Position numbers and translations under genes: made by a program. 64,000 nucleotides of DNA from Desulfobacterium sp. (lineage in GTDB: Bacteria; Desulfobacterota; Desulfobacteria; Desulfobacterales; Desulfobacteraceae), in the NCBI GenBank assembly GCA_016342325.1, contig JAEINR010000016.1, forward strand, positions 29,301 to 93,300, written 5' to 3'. Within the stretch, counting starts at the first letter, position 1, and the number at the start of each line of letters is the position of its first letter. Under the pieces are notes generated by a model. That model ran no database searches. It saw nothing but the letters and a program-made list of their open reading frames with translations, and was not told the DNA's origin. Positions 28,701 through 38,725 of the stretch are shown here, in pieces.

Positions 28701-31700
28701 AGCGGCTTCAAGGCGTTTCAATAACCGCCCCCGGTCCGGCTTTTTCCCGGTGACCCGGGAGGGGCCGGCAAGTTTTGCAAATAAAGGCGGCACGCCATTG
28801 CCATAGGTCTTGCCAAGGTAGAGGGGCCATTGGATCAACATCACGCCAACCGCATCGTCTGCCGGGTCACCGGCCAAAAGCGCTTCCATGGCTGCCATGG
28901 CTTTTTCCGGTGCCAGCAGATCAATCCCCCGTTGCTGCCATGTTGATCGTTGGTCAGGATCCACCCTGCCCGCCATGCCCGATCCTTCCCAGGGCCCCCA
29001 GTTGATACTCAAATTCCTGGCAGCAACCCCGTCCCCGGCCCGGGTGATGGCGTCCAAAAAGCGATTGGCACCGGCATAGGCGGCCTGGCCCCGGGAACCC
29101 AGAACAGCAGCCATGGAGGAAAATGAAATCCAGAAATCAAGATCCAATCCCTTGGCTGCTTCCCGAAGGTAAAGGGCGCCGTTCACCTTGGGTTCCATGA
29201 CCGCCGCCATGCTCTCCGGGGTCATGGCCAACATCATGCCGTCGTCCACGACACCGGCGGCATGGACAATCCCCTTAAGGGGGGGCAGGTCCTGGCCAAT
29301 GGTAGCAAACATTTCTGTCACATCATCCCTATCACCCACATCCGCCCGGATCACCCTTACCCGAACGCCCTGTTCAGACAAGGCATCAAGGACCGTACGG
29401 GCGTTTTCGTCAGGTTCTCGCCTTCCGCAAAGCACCAAACGCCGGGCTCCCCAGGACCCCATCCATTGCGCCACCTGCAATCCCAGGGCACCCAGTCCCC
29501 CCGTAATAAGGTAGGCGGCATCGGGATCAAACAAAGCATCCATCTCCTTTTGCCCTTTACCGTCATTTGCGCCAGGGGACAGGGGTTGGATTCGAGGCAC
29601 ATGGAGCTGACCGTCCCGAACACCCATCCGTTTTTCAGCATCCCCTCCCTTAATGCCTTGAACGGCCAGTAAGAGATGCTCCCCTTCTTCCATGGCGCTC
29701 ACATCCACGATACCCGGATTTAATTCAGGATGCTCAAGGGAAAGTGTTTCCACCATGCCCCAGAGGGGTGCTTGGCAAAGGTTCAGGGGGCCGGAGGAAT
29801 CGGTTACGGGCTGGGCATTGACGGTCATGATCCATAATTCAGGCAGAACAGGCAGGCGCAGCACCGCCTGGACAAGGCGCAACAGGTCCAGGCTGTAGTC
29901 CCGGCTACCCAAGGCAATCTCCTCTGCAGTCTCCCCTGGCCCGCCCTTTTCAAACACGGCAAGCATACGCCAGGCCCGGCCTTCCCCGACTCCGGCATGT
30001 TCAACCCGAACCTTCAACGGCTCAGGGCCGGTGAGGTCCAGGTCTTCCCATTCAATAACGGTTACTTCCTTTGGCAGATACCGGGCAACGGCTTCCCCGC
30101 CTTCTGGGGTTTCTGCCAGGACCAGCCATTTATCCCCGGGTGTCACCAGGTCAACCGCTTCTTCTTCGCCCTGGGGTGGCCTTGGCTGCCATGCCATCCG
30201 ATAGAACAAGTCCTGGGAAGATCGCCCCAGGCTCTTTAATATGGCATCCCGCCCGGTGCGCCTGAAGGTGAGCCCTTGGATGCTGACCAATGGCCGCCCG
30301 GATTCATCATATATGCTGAAATTCGCCGTCAGGGTTTCCGGCATTCTGCCCTGTTGCGACAAATCCGCCGTCAGAGTTTCCGGCGTTCTGCCCTGTTTCG
30401 ACAAATCCGACAGGTCGGGCATGCGGGCGTGGCAATAGGTAATATCACCCATGGGCGCAACATACTTCACCGAATCAATGCTTACCGGCAGGTAGTTATT
30501 ATCATCCAAGCCATCAAGGAACAGGGGACCTGCCACCTGGAAACAGGCGTCCAAAAGGGCCGGGTGAAGCAGGTAGGTTCCGGGATCCCCTGCCAGGGAT
30601 TCCGGCCGGACGACTTTACCCAGGCTCTGGTCAGCGCCCACCCATAGCGCGTCCACGGCCCGGAAACCAGGCCCCAATTCCAAGCCGCAGTCCCGGTAGG
30701 CTCCATACAGCTTTTCAACGGGAAATCCCTTACCAAGGGTTGATTTTATTCCGTCAAGGTCCTGAAAATCCATTGTGTCCGATCCATCCCCGGCTGCCAT
30801 CTCCCCTTGGATATGCAGAACCCACGGGGTTTGGGCATCCTCCTCCATGGCCTTGGAAAACACCCTGAAGGTGTGGTTGCCGGTATCACTTTTTTGAATC
30901 ATGGTTTGAACCCGCCGGGTGATTCCCTCGGGGAGTATCAAGGGCTGCTGGATACTGATGTTCACCAAAGCTGGGGTTTCGGCAAATAAACCGTCACTTC
31001 CGGCGAGCACGGCCATATCCGCAAAAGCGGTAACCCCCATTTCTACAAAGGCGGTCACCGCCATCTCGACAAAACCGGCGGCAGGCATGATCACCATCCC
31101 ATGGATCACATGGTCCCCCAGAAAACCCGGATGGTTGGAATGGACCAGGGATTCAAAACAAAGGTCCGGGCTGTCCGCCACATCCAGGGAGTGGCCAAGC
31201 AAGGGGCTTTGGGTGGAACCCTTTGGGAGCCCGGCCAGGGCAGTTGATAGTTCAGGCTTGAACTGATAATTGCGTCGCTGGAAGGGATAGGTGGGCAAAA
31301 CGATTTTTGCAGCCCCCTGGGAGGCGTAAAAATTACGCCAATCCACACCATGGCCCATGGTGTAGAGGCGCCCCAGAGTCTGCAACAAGGGTTGCCAATG
31401 GCCATGGGTCCGGGCCGGGACCTGAACCGTGGGAAGGAACACCGCCTTTGAATCCGTAATACAGCGTTTACCCATGGCGCTCAAAATGGGTTTAGGGCCG
31501 ATTTCCACAAACACAGTATGCCCGGAATCCCAAAGGGTCTGCATACTTTGGGCAAACCGCACCGGCTTTTCCACATGGGCCACCCAGTAGTCGGCGTCAA
31601 TTTCACGGTCACCCACTGCCCTGCCGGTGACGTTGGAGATCAGGGGAATCCGGGGGGCAGCATAGGATATGCCCCGGGCAATTTTCTTGAATTCCGCCAT

Positions 31701-33998
31701 CATGGGGATCATGAGGGGGGAATGAAATCCATGGGACACCACCAGGGGAACGGCGGAAATGCCATCATTACCCAATGCCCCAAGGACCGCCTCCAGGGCC
31801 GGGGCCGCTCCGGAAATCACGGTGTTATCAGGGCCGTTGCAGGCCGCCACGGACAGGGTGTCCGTATAGGGTTCAATGGCCCGGCGCACCACCGCTTCAG
31901 GTGCCATCACAGCCGCCATTTTCCCGCCCTGGGGAAGGGCCGCCATCAGTCTTCCCCGGTGGGCAATCAACCCAAGCCCGTCCTTAAGGGAGATCACCCC
32001 GGCCACACACGCGGCCACATATTCCCCCACACTGTGGCCCATGACGGCATGGGGAACCAGCCCCCAATGCCTCAAAAGTTCAGCCAAAGCAAATTCAAAG
32101 GCAAAGAGGATGGGCTGGGTGTATTGGGTCTGATGGATCCTTTCCGCTTCTGCCTCGGAATCAGGGAACATGACCTTGCATAAAGGGATTTTAAGATCAT
32201 CGGACAATATCTCCTGGCACGTGTCAATGGCCGTTCTAAACACCGGCTCACCTGTGTACAGCCATTTTCCCATGCCGGGATATTGAGACCCCTGGCCCGT
32301 GAAGATCCAGGCCATGGCGGGCTTTTCAGATGCCCGGCCTGGGATGTCACTTGAAACCTCCTGCCGCCATATATCGAGCTTTTCCCTTAAATCAAAGATA
32401 TCCGCCCCAACAAGGGCCAGGCGGTGATCAAAATGGGAACGCCCCAGGGCAGTGGTATGGCAAAGGTCCTGCACATTAATGTCAGGCTTTTTGGTAAGAA
32501 AGTCGCCATAGCCATCTGCCAGGGCCTTGAGGGCCGGAGCCGTACGGGCGGACAGGGTCAGCAACTGAAGGGGACGGGGTGGTTTTTGTTGGGTAACACC
32601 TTTTGTTTCCATCTCCCTGTAATCACCCAGCACGGCATGGACATTGGTGCCGCTGGCGCCGAATGCACTGATGCCGGCAAGGCAGGGGGAGCCGTTCACG
32701 GGCCAGGGACCCGTTGCCACCGGGATCTCGATGGCCATCTTTTCCCAGTCAATTTTTTCGTTGGGCGTCCGGAAATTCAGGTGGGGTATGATCATGCCGT
32801 GTTGAAGCATCAATGCGGTTTTAAGCACCCCGGCAATGCCCGATGCCGCTTCCGTGTGCCCCAGGTTGGTCTTGAGCGCCCCAACCAAAAGCGGGTTGGA
32901 ACGCTTGGACCCAAACACATTTCCCAGGGCTTCCATTTCAATGGGATCTCCCAGGGAGGTCCCGGTACCGTGGGCCTCAACATAGGTAATGTCATCCGGG
33001 CGAACCCGGCTGGCCGTAAGGGCGTTACGAATCACCGCCTCCTGGGCCGGACCGTTGGGAACCGTGATCCCGGCACTGGCACCGTCATGGTTTGTTGCAG
33101 TGCCCTTTACCACAGCGATAATCCGGTCTCCCTCCCCAAGGGCCTGGGACAGGCGTTTTAACATCACCACCCCGCACCCTTCCCCCCGCACATATCCATT
33201 GGCCCGTGCGTCAAAGGTAAAACACCGACCATCCGGAGACAGCATGCGGTTCTTGCAAAAATTCACGGTCATTTCCGGGGTCAGGATAAGGTTGACGCCC
33301 CCCACCAGGGCCGCGTCACACTCCTGTCGCCGAAGGCTCTGGGCCGCCAGGTGAAGCGCCAGCAATGAAGACGAACAGGCCGTATCCACGGCCATGACCG
33401 GTCCGTTCAAGCCAAGGCTGTATGCCAGCCGGCCAGCGGCCATGGAAGGATAGCTGCCGGTAATAAAATAGGCATCGATATGTTCCATGGACGGCTGTTT
33501 GAACTGTAGGCCCGCATGGTCAAAGGTGCTGATTCCAAGGAAGACCCCGGTTTTTGTGCCTTTCAGGGCACCAGGGGAAATACCGCCATTTTCCAGGGCT
33601 TCCCAGGCCACCTCCAGGAGCAACCGGTGCTGAGGGTCCAGTCGGATCGCTTCCCTGGGGGTAATGCCGAAGAACTCCGGGTCAAATCCGTTCGGGTTTT
33701 CAAGAAAGCCGCCGCTCAGGGTATACATTTTACCCGGCGCTTCAGGATCCGGATCATAGCAATCCGGCCAGCGCCCGGGGGACAGATCCTGGATAACATG
33801 CCGACCGTTTACCAGCATCTCCCAGAGTGCTTCCGGGGAATCAATCCCCGCCGGGAACCGGCATCCCATTCCCACAATGGCCAGGGGTTCATGGACCGCC
33901 GCTTCCGACTTTTCCAGCCGGGATTCCATCTTGCCAAGGGCCAGGTAGGCCTTTTTCAATTTGGTTGAACTATCGGTCTGCTCGTTTGATTTAGCCAT
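22707..33998 (-). CDS. PKS protein P4: KS-AT-DH-KR-ACP-KS-DH-ER-KR-ACP
   Basis: 3763 residues from the ATG at 33998, which has AGAGGGG before it; in-frame codons further upstream fall in the 77-bp repeat. Module 1: KS ([11 protein letters not shown] near 204), AT (GHSVGEY near 653, HGFHS), DH ([10 protein letters not shown] and [10 protein letters not shown]), KR ([26 protein letters not shown]) and ACP (GMDSLM near 1806). Module 2: KS (Cys near 2073), no AT but a retained KS-AT linker and post-AT motif ([11 protein letters not shown]), DH ([17 protein letters not shown]), ER ([15 protein letters not shown] near 3196), KR ([13 protein letters not shown]) and ACP (GFDSLM near 3684). Module 1 should give a double bond and module 2 a saturated unit. 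The DH of module 1 contains 24-bp and 42-bp in-frame repeats. N- and C-terminal charged helices are docking-type. Confidence 0.94.
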   Translation of the reverse strand: MAKSNEQTDSSTKLKKAYLALGKMESRLEKSEAAVHEPLAIVGMGCRFPAGIDSPEALWEMLVNGRHVIQDLSPGRWPDCYDPDPEAPGKMYTLSGGFLENPNGFDPEFFGITPREAIRLDPQHRLLLEVAWEALENGGISPGALKGTKTGVFLGISTFDHAGLQFKQPSMEHIDAYFITGSYPSMAAGRLAYSLGLNGPVMAVDTACSSSLLALHLAAQSLRRQECDAALVGGVNLILTPEMTVNFCKNRMLSPDGRCFTFDARANGYVRGEGCGVVMLKRLSQALGEGDRIIAVVKGTATNHDGASAGITVPNGPAQEAVIRNALTASRVRPDDITYVEAHGTGTSLGDPIEMEALGNVFGSKRSNPLLVGALKTNLGHTEAASGIAGVLKTALMLQHGMIIPHLNFRTPNEKIDWEKMAIEIPVATGPWPVNGSPCLAGISAFGASGTNVHAVLGDYREMETKGVTQQKPPRPLQLLTLSARTAPALKALADGYGDFLTKKPDINVQDLCHTTALGRSHFDHRLALVGADIFDLREKLDIWRQEVSSDIPGRASEKPAMAWIFTGQGSQYPGMGKWLYTGEPVFRTAIDTCQEILSDDLKIPLCKVMFPDSEAEAERIHQTQYTQPILFAFEFALAELLRHWGLVPHAVMGHSVGEYVAACVAGVISLKDGLGLIAHRGRLMAALPQGGKMAAVMAPEAVVRRAIEPYTDTLSVAACNGPDNTVISGAAPALEAVLGALGNDGISAVPLVVSHGFHSPLMIPMMAEFKKIARGISYAAPRIPLISNVTGRAVGDREIDADYWVAHVEKPVRFAQSMQTLWDSGHTVFVEIGPKPILSAMGKRCITDSKAVFLPTVQVPARTHGHWQPLLQTLGRLYTMGHGVDWRNFYASQGAAKIVLPTYPFQRRNYQFKPELSTALAGLPKGSTQSPLLGHSLDVADSPDLCFESLVHSNHPGFLGDHVIHGMVIMPAAGFVEMAVTAFVEMGVTAFADMAVLAGSDGLFAETPALVNISIQQPLILPEGITRRVQTMIQKSDTGNHTFRVFSKAMEEDAQTPWVLHIQGEMAAGDGSDTMDFQDLDGIKSTLGKGFPVEKLYGAYRDCGLELGPGFRAVDALWVGADQSLGKVVRPESLAGDPGTYLLHPALLDACFQVAGPLFLDGLDDNNYLPVSIDSVKYVAPMGDITYCHARMPDLSDLSKQGRTPETLTADLSQQGRMPETLTANFSIYDESGRPLVSIQGLTFRRTGRDAILKSLGRSSQDLFYRMAWQPRPPQGEEEAVDLVTPGDKWLVLAETPEGGEAVARYLPKEVTVIEWEDLDLTGPEPLKVRVEHAGVGEGRAWRMLAVFEKGGPGETAEEIALGSRDYSLDLLRLVQAVLRLPVLPELWIMTVNAQPVTDSSGPLNLCQAPLWGMVETLSLEHPELNPGIVDVSAMEEGEHLLLAVQGIKGGDAEKRMGVRDGQLHVPRIQPLSPGANDGKGQKEMDALFDPDAAYLITGGLGALGLQVAQWMGSWGARRLVLCGRREPDENARTVLDALSEQGVRVRVIRADVGDRDDVTEMFATIGQDLPPLKGIVHAAGVVDDGMMLAMTPESMAAVMEPKVNGALYLREAAKGLDLDFWISFSSMAAVLGSRGQAAYAGANRFLDAITRAGDGVAARNLSINWGPWEGSGMAGRVDPDQRSTWQQRGIDLLAPEKAMAAMEALLAGDPADDAVGVMLIQWPLYLGKTYGNGVPPLFAKLAGPSRVTGKKPDRGRLLKRLEAAAVNDRHDLLLKSVKQRIAAIMELAPGDSMEPRMRLFDSGMDSLMAIEFKNQLEQDLDVSLTPTLVFDYPTVEAIMAYLVETVLPLGLMSDRGNDTVEAVENDLETESVDPGDDGEVVSEIEVGRMRAKLREYKNERSEAIAIIGMGCRFPGADSPEDFWALLKEGRSSICQVPKDRWDVEAFFDQDPDAPGKVISRYGGYIGALDGFDASFFDISAREASSMDPQQRLALEVAWETLENANINPQSIYGSNCGVFLGIGNWENAVIRFGIGDPEKIGPYEGTGSSNCVAAGRIAYFLGLTGPNMAVDTACSSSLLSAHLACESLRRRECDMALSGGSHLLLLPGMSICFSRARMLSPDGRSKAFDAAANGYVRGEGVGMVALKRVSDAKKDGDRIIALIRGSAVNQDGSSGGLTVPSGPSQEAVIRMALTNAGITPDEVGVIEAHGTGTPLGDPIEMRAMGSVFCQKARPAPLVVGSVKTNIGHLESSAGISALMKTALMLYHGQIPPHLHFKTPSPHIDWDLLDVEIPLGLKPWPRVEDLPRVAGVSSFGFSGTNVHTVLSEYGDPDQPEEFERQLDGPYLLILSARKPTALTAMAGRYASALSGHPGIHPADVCYTAMTCRATFSHRLAVVGSTVSELVNGLQGFMAGEVHGDIFSNEDHENVSLTPVPDLTQVSKDPAARLKLYRNLAVNFVEGATVQWKMLFKDQDVKKVLLPTYPFQHQRFPVNPFGAVTGGMATQKPGLHPLLGQPVVNALREIFYDNLLTLDDPAYLKGHRVHGRCVLPGAAYVEMALKAGALQMNSAIPMLETIHFQAPLLLDGPRRIQLILKPLDGSRFEFEIFSTSTSTREAEDTWMRHATGQIAPADEEKGNSRKNSQESPEKMARSFARETDVGDYYECLSRSGFDYDGGFVCLSRICRNPGEVLGRVHVTLDAAGDADAHVFHPILLDGCFQLVNCLTPETEGDAVFLPVGFERLILYRKPGSTFWVHGRTVTSGRDHSARDHFSADLTLILESGKILGEIKGVMGRAVSRRRLLSQFQKPLLKNLYDFTWRPIPQDGEVAPGFDRGSSLYVLFSPQDKPVGTELALALGEHGQKVVVVTPGKAFTFSEDGACAMNPSDPAHYERLFNTIAKASVPLRGIIHMWSLANAEGVDALSQGLGWQSLLTLVQSAGVQNAKEPPGVWVVTQGMVNVNGEAMETPPFNASLWGLGRVIMLEYPELGTRCLDLDPLDLQPGQTLLKELGFADLETQVAWRWGKRYGARLIPQVAWPDPENDPVKVCLKSYDGLESLELVPLESGLPGPDQVKIRVHTAGLNFRDVLHALGMMQEVSAEMGIETADKLPLGFECAGTVVAKGGQVSRLALGDRVIAAMAPGSLASFVTVSAAHVIPKPKGISFKAAATISTTFLTAYHGLVNLAGIHQGERVLIHAATGGVGMAALQLAREKGCVIFATASKAKWDVLKAMGVTHVMDSRSLDFADEIGELTQGKGVDVILNSLTGEFLERSFSCLAKGGRFVEIGKIGVWTPEEAAVKRPDAAYHLFDMNDIAGRHPDSITHMLREMANRIDGGVFKPLPFQSFAINKIKEAFSHMARAEHVGKVVVTVNPSHGDPDRSGGTYLITGGTGALGLTMAEFLVGEGATHLVLLARSLPGPESAESIDMLMEKGADVRVMLADVADYDQMKRVWADLGSGLPPLKGILHAAGVLDDGMLKDQDVARFSQVLRPKVDGTWNLHRLSLAHDLDFFVMFSSVASLFGNAGQGSYAAANAFMDALAHHRRAHGFPGTSINWGAWDAGMAASQDRLAAWGARPLSVETGKVLFQMILDQNPVEIGAMAIDWSLFRQNLLGPLPAMYSEIGGADHETEIPREASEIINRLNHAEPDGRYPLLLDFTGHLATQVLGAGQGALIADQPLMEQGFDSLMAVELRNRLGRELGKALPASMLFDYPTLEKITGYLLEEKIVFKGGENVTETKKEGDIQGLSAASVLKELENLLD
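30325..30408. repeat. 42-bp in-frame tandem duplication in P4 DH
   Basis: Bases 30325-30366 and 30367-30408 are near-identical 42-mers, encoding two 14-residue copies (DLS-x-QGR-x-PETLTA) near the end of the first dehydratase domain of P4. Confidence 0.85.
30999..31070. repeat. 24-bp in-frame tandem repeats in P4 DH
   Basis: Bases 31023-31046 and 31047-31070 are near-identical and 30999-31022 is a weaker third copy. They encode [16 protein letters not shown] and ADMAVLAG directly after the catalytic [10 protein letters not shown] motif of the first dehydratase of P4. The insert therefore lengthens the helix that follows the active-site loop. Confidence 0.8.
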
Positions 33999-34010
33999 GT
34001 TACCCCTCTG

Positions 34011-34187
34011 GAATTGATACCACCATTGCCTATTCATGTGCGATCAGCTATGGACGTTCGTACTCGAATCGATACCTCCAGTGCCTGTTTCAATAATAAA
34101 TGGGCGCGATTCATGTGGGATCAGTTATGGACGTTCACACTCGAATCAATGCCTCCATTGCCAGTTCAAATAATAAATGGGCGATAG
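34011..34187. repeat. 77-bp direct repeat array between P3 and P4
   Basis: Two imperfect 77-bp copies start at 34032 and 34109 (each beginning ATTCATGTG-G/C-GATCAG and ending AATAAATGGGCG), with a partial copy at 34011-34037 that reaches the leader of P4. They fill the 203-bp gap between P3 and P4, the only long gap in the PKS half of the operon. A fragment of the same sequence recurs at 1474-1506. Confidence 0.8.
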
Positions 34188-34201
34188 TCATATGCGAAAA
34201 G

Positions 34202-37200
34202 TTAGAGCCATTTATTTAGCTTGGCCAGTTTCTCATCAAGCATATCCCCCAACATATCCTCGGACAGCCCATCCAGATCATCATCTCCAATATCCGGGGC
34301 CAACCTTTCTTCCGTTATTGGGTCGGCCCTGTACCCACTTGCCTGGTCCAACGTTTTCGTTTCCCCAGGCCCACCCAAAAGCACTTGCAGGACCGTATCC
34401 TTTAAATAACCGGCAATATCCCCAACGCTCGGGTAGTTGAACACCAGGGTGGAACGGATGGGGTGCTTGAAATCATCAGCCAGCTGTTCCTTGAGTTGCA
34501 ACGCCATGATGGAGTCCATGCCCAGATCAAAGAGCCCTACGTCCCCATCCAGGGGCGTGTTGTCAGGAAAACCGAGGATTTGTGTCACTTTCCCCCATAG
34601 ATAATCAACCAGTGCCTGTTCCCGGGCATTCTCCGGCAAAACCGTCAATCGCTCAACAATGTTGTCCGTCTCTTTGTTCTTCTTTAACCACGCCCCGGAT
34701 ATCAACTCCGCGATCATGGCCGGTGGTTCGCCGCCACCGCCGTACCCCCTGGCATACCGGTCCCATTCCATATTCAGCACGGCTGCCTGGGGCCTGTCCC
34801 CGGCCAGCAATTGCTCCAGAATATCAAGCCCCTTGCCCGGCTCAATCAGTCCAATACCGGAGGCTTTCAAGCGATCGCGCCCTTTGGGAGTCAGCCCGGC
34901 GGCCATGCCGGGGCCTTCCCAGCCGCCCCAATTGATACTCAGGCAGGGCAGCCCCTCCTGTTTTCTGAAATGGGCCAGGCCGTCCATGAAGCCATTGGCA
35001 GCCCCATAGCCGGCTTGGCCTGCATTACCCAGAAGGGATGCCATGGAGGAAAAGAAAACCATGAAATCAAGATCCAATCCACGGGTGAGGCGATGCAGAT
35101 TCCAGGCACCAGCCACCTTGGGTACCAGTACCCGTGTCATACGTTCCGGGTCCTGGCGAATCAGGAGGGCGTCATCCACCAGGCCGGCAGCATGCACCAC
35201 ACCGCCCAAAGGCGGCATTTCTTTATCAATAATCTCCAAAATCCGGCCCAGGTCGTCCGGTTTCCCCAGGTCCCCCGGCACAAACCGGATTTTCGCCTCA
35301 ATTGCCTCCCGGCCATTGATCTTCAGTTGATCCCCTTCCGTTGATTTTCCACGTCCGGTAAGTACAAGATGTTTTGCACTGGTCTTCTTTAGATCATCGA
35401 TCTTCCCCTGGATCGTTTCCCCGGGTATCCCACGTCCGGTAAGTACAAGATGACCTGCACCCCGGCTGATCAAACGCTGGGCAACAGCCATGCCCAGTGC
35501 GCCGCCCCCACCGGTAATCAAATAGGTCTTATCCGGTGACACACGCACCGACCTGTCAGGAGATGCAAACGGGCGCAACCGGGGAATAAGGCATTTGCCT
35601 TCAGCAAAGGTCAACTCACCGCCATTGCGACTGTTTATGAGCCGGTTGATATGGGACGGCGTAACCCCTCTATCCAGCCAGTCCACCAGGGTACATCCAA
35701 AGGAGGGATGTTCAATGCTGATACCACGCCCCATGCCCCACAGCATGGCCTGGAAGGCAGCGGAATCAACGTCCTTTCCGGCATCACCGGCCCAGCCCGT
35801 CCGGGTGACCAGGGTCAGTTGCGGAAGCGGATCATTCTCCATGGACGCCATCTGTTGCACCAGGTGCATAAGGCTGAGACACCCCTTTTCATAGACCTGG
35901 GCAAATCCATCTCCATCCCCTGGTGCCTGGATATCCAGTCCCCAGAGATAAAGAATCCTGTCAATGGAGTGTTCCGGGTCTGCCACAAGTTTTGCAAGGC
36001 TTGTCGTTGTTCCGTCCGAAAGCCGTACCCCATCCGCCCCCTGCCCGGCAAAAGCCAGGGAAACAGTACAACCACGGGCTGCCATAGAAGCGGCAATCTT
36101 CACCCCAAGCCCCTTTTGATCCGCCAGTATCAGCCATTTCAAGGGATGGGATTCAGGCATCCCCTCTTGGGTCAATGGTTCCACCCCTGTGGAATCCCTT
36201 TGAAAACCCAAGGGTGTTTCAGGCCCGTCCATCTGATCCCGGGTCTGTGGTTCCGGCACCCATTCCACCTGGTAGGTTTCCGGGACATCCTTTGTTTCCA
36301 GGGCCGTTTTAAGGGCAAATGGGGATAAACGGCGAACCATGAAGCCAGTAAATTCAGCCAGCACCTTTCCTGCGGCATCTGCAAGCACCACATCAGCACG
36401 CAGGCCGCTCCCTTGGGTCACCTGTTGGGATTGAATACGAACACGGGAATAAAACGGACCAGGTACCTTTTCACCCGGGGCATGGATACGAACCGTTTCA
36501 AAGGCAAACGGTACAAAAATTGACTCCCCTCCGTCATCGTCTCCGGGGCCCGGCGCCACCATTTGCGGTCCCCGGATACAAAAGCATTGAAAGCTGGAAT
36601 CCAACAAACCCGGATGGAAACGGTAGGCGGTTTCCAAGCCTTGGGGAGCCTTCATCCGGGTTAGGATTTCCCCATCCCGCCATTGGGCAATATCCACCCA
36701 GCGGAAGGAAGGACCAAGGTGGTGGCCAAGGGCTGTAATCTCATCATACAACCGGGTACCCCCCAGTTGATCTGCGCCGACAAATCCCGAAAGATCCATA
36801 AAAGGGGCATCCGCCTGGGGGGTCTCTTTTTCAAATTCCAGCTCTCCTTCCCCATGGAGGATCCAATCATCAGAAACGGCTAGGGCCGGGCAGGTACCTG
36901 CCGAAGCACTCACCAGTTTGAACCGATAATCGCCGCCATCCATGGGAGAGCCTTCAGCCATGGGAGTGAGGATCAGCTGGGCAAGGCGCTCCTGGTTTTC
37001 AGGAATGACCAGGGGCGCTTCCAGGGAGATCTCCTTCAGTGTAAAAGTCTTGGGACCAAAAGCTGCGGAAACAGCTTCCACGATCATGGAGAGATGGGAT
37101 GCCCCGGCCACCACCAGATGGCCGAAAAGCCGGTGATCCGGCAGATGGGCAAGGGTGTTTTCTCCCATGGGGCACTCAAACCGAATCTCATTGGAAAACG

Positions 37201-38713
37201 GCAGATTCACAGGTGTGCCGGGCAGCAGGACCATTTTTGATGAAAGGGGTTCAGGGGACGAGGTATCCACCCAATACCGCTGCCTTGAAAATGTTACAGG
37301 TTTCACCAACTTTTCTTCACCAGCCCTGCCCTGGTCAAACCCTTCCATCACAACATGGGCGTTGGTGCCGCAAAATCCAAAGGAACTGACACCTGCGATC
37401 ATGTTGCCTGCAACCGTTGGCCAGTCCATCAACTGCCCGGGGATTTGTATGGGGTGCCGGTCCCAGTCGATCTGTTTGCTGGGCGTATTAAAATGAAGAT
37501 GCCCGGGGATCTTTTTATGCTGAAAGGAGAGGACCAGTTTAATCATACCGGCAACCCCGGCCCCGGCTTCCAGGTGGCCAAAATTTGTTTTCACCGATCC
37601 CACCCACAGGGGCGTCGACCGTTCCGAAGTCCCGAACACATTCCCCAGGGCCCCCATCTCAATGGGATCACCCAGGGATGTGCCAGTGCCGTGGGCCTCG
37701 ATATACCCCACCTGGTCCGGGCGAAGGCCGCAATTGCCAAGGGCTGTGCGGATCACCGATTCCTGTGAAGGACCGTTGGGCACGGTCAGTCCGCCACTTG
37801 CCCCGTCCTGGTTGATGCTGGAGCCCCTGATCAGGGCCAGGACAAGATCACCGTCGGCCAGGGCGTCCCCAAGCCGTTTCAATACCAGTACCCCGCACCC
37901 TTCCCCCCGGCCATAGCCGTCTGCGGCATCATCAAAGGTTTTGCAGCGTCCGTCCGGTGACAGGAGACCGGCCTTGCAAAAGCTGATGCCCGGCTCAGGC
38001 GCCATGATCAGTCCCACCCCGCCGGTGAGGGCCAGGCTGCATTCCCGACGACGCAGGGCCTGGCAGGCCTGGTGAACCGCCACCAGGGAGGACGAGCAGG
38101 CCGTATCCAGGGCCATGCTGGGGCCTTTCAGCCCCAGAGCGTAGGACAAGCGTCCGGCAGCCACGCTTAAAACAGTTCCGCTCACATAGTAGGGATCAAC
38201 CCGGGCCGGAATCCCCAGGGCCACCTGCAAAGCCGCATAGTCACTGGTGCTGATGCCCAGGTAAACCCCGGTGGGGGAGCCATAGAGTTTTTCCCTGTCC
38301 AGGTCGGCGTCGTGGATGGCGGCCCAGGCGGTTTCCAGCAGAACCCGCTGCTGGGGATCCATTGATGCCGCCTCCCGGGGGGAGATGCCGAACAGCCGGG
38401 CGTCAAAGGCATCAATGTCATCAATGAAACTGCCGTGGCGGCAGTACATCTTGCCGGGCGCCCCCGGGTCCGGGTCATAGAAATGATCCACATCCCAGCG
38501 TCCCGGCGGTATCGGGCCGACGGCATCCACCCCGTTTGAAAGCATCTGCCAATAGGCTTCCGGCGAATTGCTGCCCCCGGGCAACCGGCACCCCATGCCG
38601 ATCACGGCAATGGGCTCTGCCCCCATGAGCACCAGATTCCCCTCCATCTGCCGCCCTGCCAGGGCAAGCTTAAGGGGTGACATGTCATATAGTGATGATT
38701 TGGATATGGTCAT
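34202..38713 (-). CDS. PKS protein P3: AT-less module KS-DH-KR-ACP
   Basis: 1503 residues. KS (Cys in [11 protein letters not shown] near 203; His in [12 protein letters not shown] and VKTNFGHLEAGAG). The acyltransferase is cleanly missing: the KS end (GTNAHVVME) is followed within about 20 residues by the post-AT sequence SRQRYWV. DH follows, with HRLFGHLVVA near 528, so the usual Pro of HxxxGxxxxP is Ala; LLDSSFQ keeps the catalytic Asp. KR has TGGGGALG, FFSSMASLLGN and YGAAN, with an extra 27 residues from an 81-bp duplication after its first strands. ACP has GMDSIM near 1398. The C-terminus (acidic, then LDEKLAKLNKWL) looks like a docking helix. Expected output: one more double bond. Malonyl must come from another AT. 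AGGA lies 10 bases before the start. Confidence 0.93.
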   Translation of the reverse strand: MTISKSSLYDMSPLKLALAGRQMEGNLVLMGAEPIAVIGMGCRLPGGSNSPEAYWQMLSNGVDAVGPIPPGRWDVDHFYDPDPGAPGKMYCRHGSFIDDIDAFDARLFGISPREAASMDPQQRVLLETAWAAIHDADLDREKLYGSPTGVYLGISTSDYAALQVALGIPARVDPYYVSGTVLSVAAGRLSYALGLKGPSMALDTACSSSLVAVHQACQALRRRECSLALTGGVGLIMAPEPGISFCKAGLLSPDGRCKTFDDAADGYGRGEGCGVLVLKRLGDALADGDLVLALIRGSSINQDGASGGLTVPNGPSQESVIRTALGNCGLRPDQVGYIEAHGTGTSLGDPIEMGALGNVFGTSERSTPLWVGSVKTNFGHLEAGAGVAGMIKLVLSFQHKKIPGHLHFNTPSKQIDWDRHPIQIPGQLMDWPTVAGNMIAGVSSFGFCGTNAHVVMEGFDQGRAGEEKLVKPVTFSRQRYWVDTSSPEPLSSKMVLLPGTPVNLPFSNEIRFECPMGENTLAHLPDHRLFGHLVVAGASHLSMIVEAVSAAFGPKTFTLKEISLEAPLVIPENQERLAQLILTPMAEGSPMDGGDYRFKLVSASAGTCPALAVSDDWILHGEGELEFEKETPQADAPFMDLSGFVGADQLGGTRLYDEITALGHHLGPSFRWVDIAQWRDGEILTRMKAPQGLETAYRFHPGLLDSSFQCFCIRGPQMVAPGPGDDDGGESIFVPFAFETVRIHAPGEKVPGPFYSRVRIQSQQVTQGSGLRADVVLADAAGKVLAEFTGFMVRRLSPFALKTALETKDVPETYQVEWVPEPQTRDQMDGPETPLGFQRDSTGVEPLTQEGMPESHPLKWLILADQKGLGVKIAASMAARGCTVSLAFAGQGADGVRLSDGTTTSLAKLVADPEHSIDRILYLWGLDIQAPGDGDGFAQVYEKGCLSLMHLVQQMASMENDPLPQLTLVTRTGWAGDAGKDVDSAAFQAMLWGMGRGISIEHPSFGCTLVDWLDRGVTPSHINRLINSRNGGELTFAEGKCLIPRLRPFASPDRSVRVSPDKTYLITGGGGALGMAVAQRLISRGAGHLVLTGRGIPGETIQGKIDDLKKTSAKHLVLTGRGKSTEGDQLKINGREAIEAKIRFVPGDLGKPDDLGRILEIIDKEMPPLGGVVHAAGLVDDALLIRQDPERMTRVLVPKVAGAWNLHRLTRGLDLDFMVFFSSMASLLGNAGQAGYGAANGFMDGLAHFRKQEGLPCLSINWGGWEGPGMAAGLTPKGRDRLKASGIGLIEPGKGLDILEQLLAGDRPQAAVLNMEWDRYARGYGGGGEPPAMIAELISGAWLKKNKETDNIVERLTVLPENAREQALVDYLWGKVTQILGFPDNTPLDGDVGLFDLGMDSIMALQLKEQLADDFKHPIRSTLVFNYPSVGDIAGYLKDTVLQVLLGGPGETKTLDQASGYRADPITEERLAPDIGDDDLDGLSEDMLGDMLDEKLAKLNKWL
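35349..35452. repeat. 81-bp duplication inside the P3 ketoreductase
   Basis: An exact 23-bp direct repeat (35349-35371 and 35430-35452, starting CCACGTCCGGTAAGTACAAG) lies 81 bp apart. It encodes HLVLTGRG twice, giving a 27-residue in-frame insertion in the Rossmann half of the ketoreductase. Confidence 0.85.
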
Positions 38714-38725
38714 TTTAACACCATC

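Noticed and set aside
32424..33161. Plus-strand reading frame of 245 codons opposite P4
   Set aside because: Antisense shadow of a ketosynthase; the minus-strand frame carries all catalytic motifs.
33999..34037. Upstream in-frame start of P4
   Set aside because: It falls within the 77-bp repeat and lacks a ribosome site, whereas the ATG at 33998 has AGAGGGG.
34011..34187. CRISPR-like array
   Set aside because: The units are 77 bp, contiguous, only two to three copies, with no unique spacers and no cas genes nearby.
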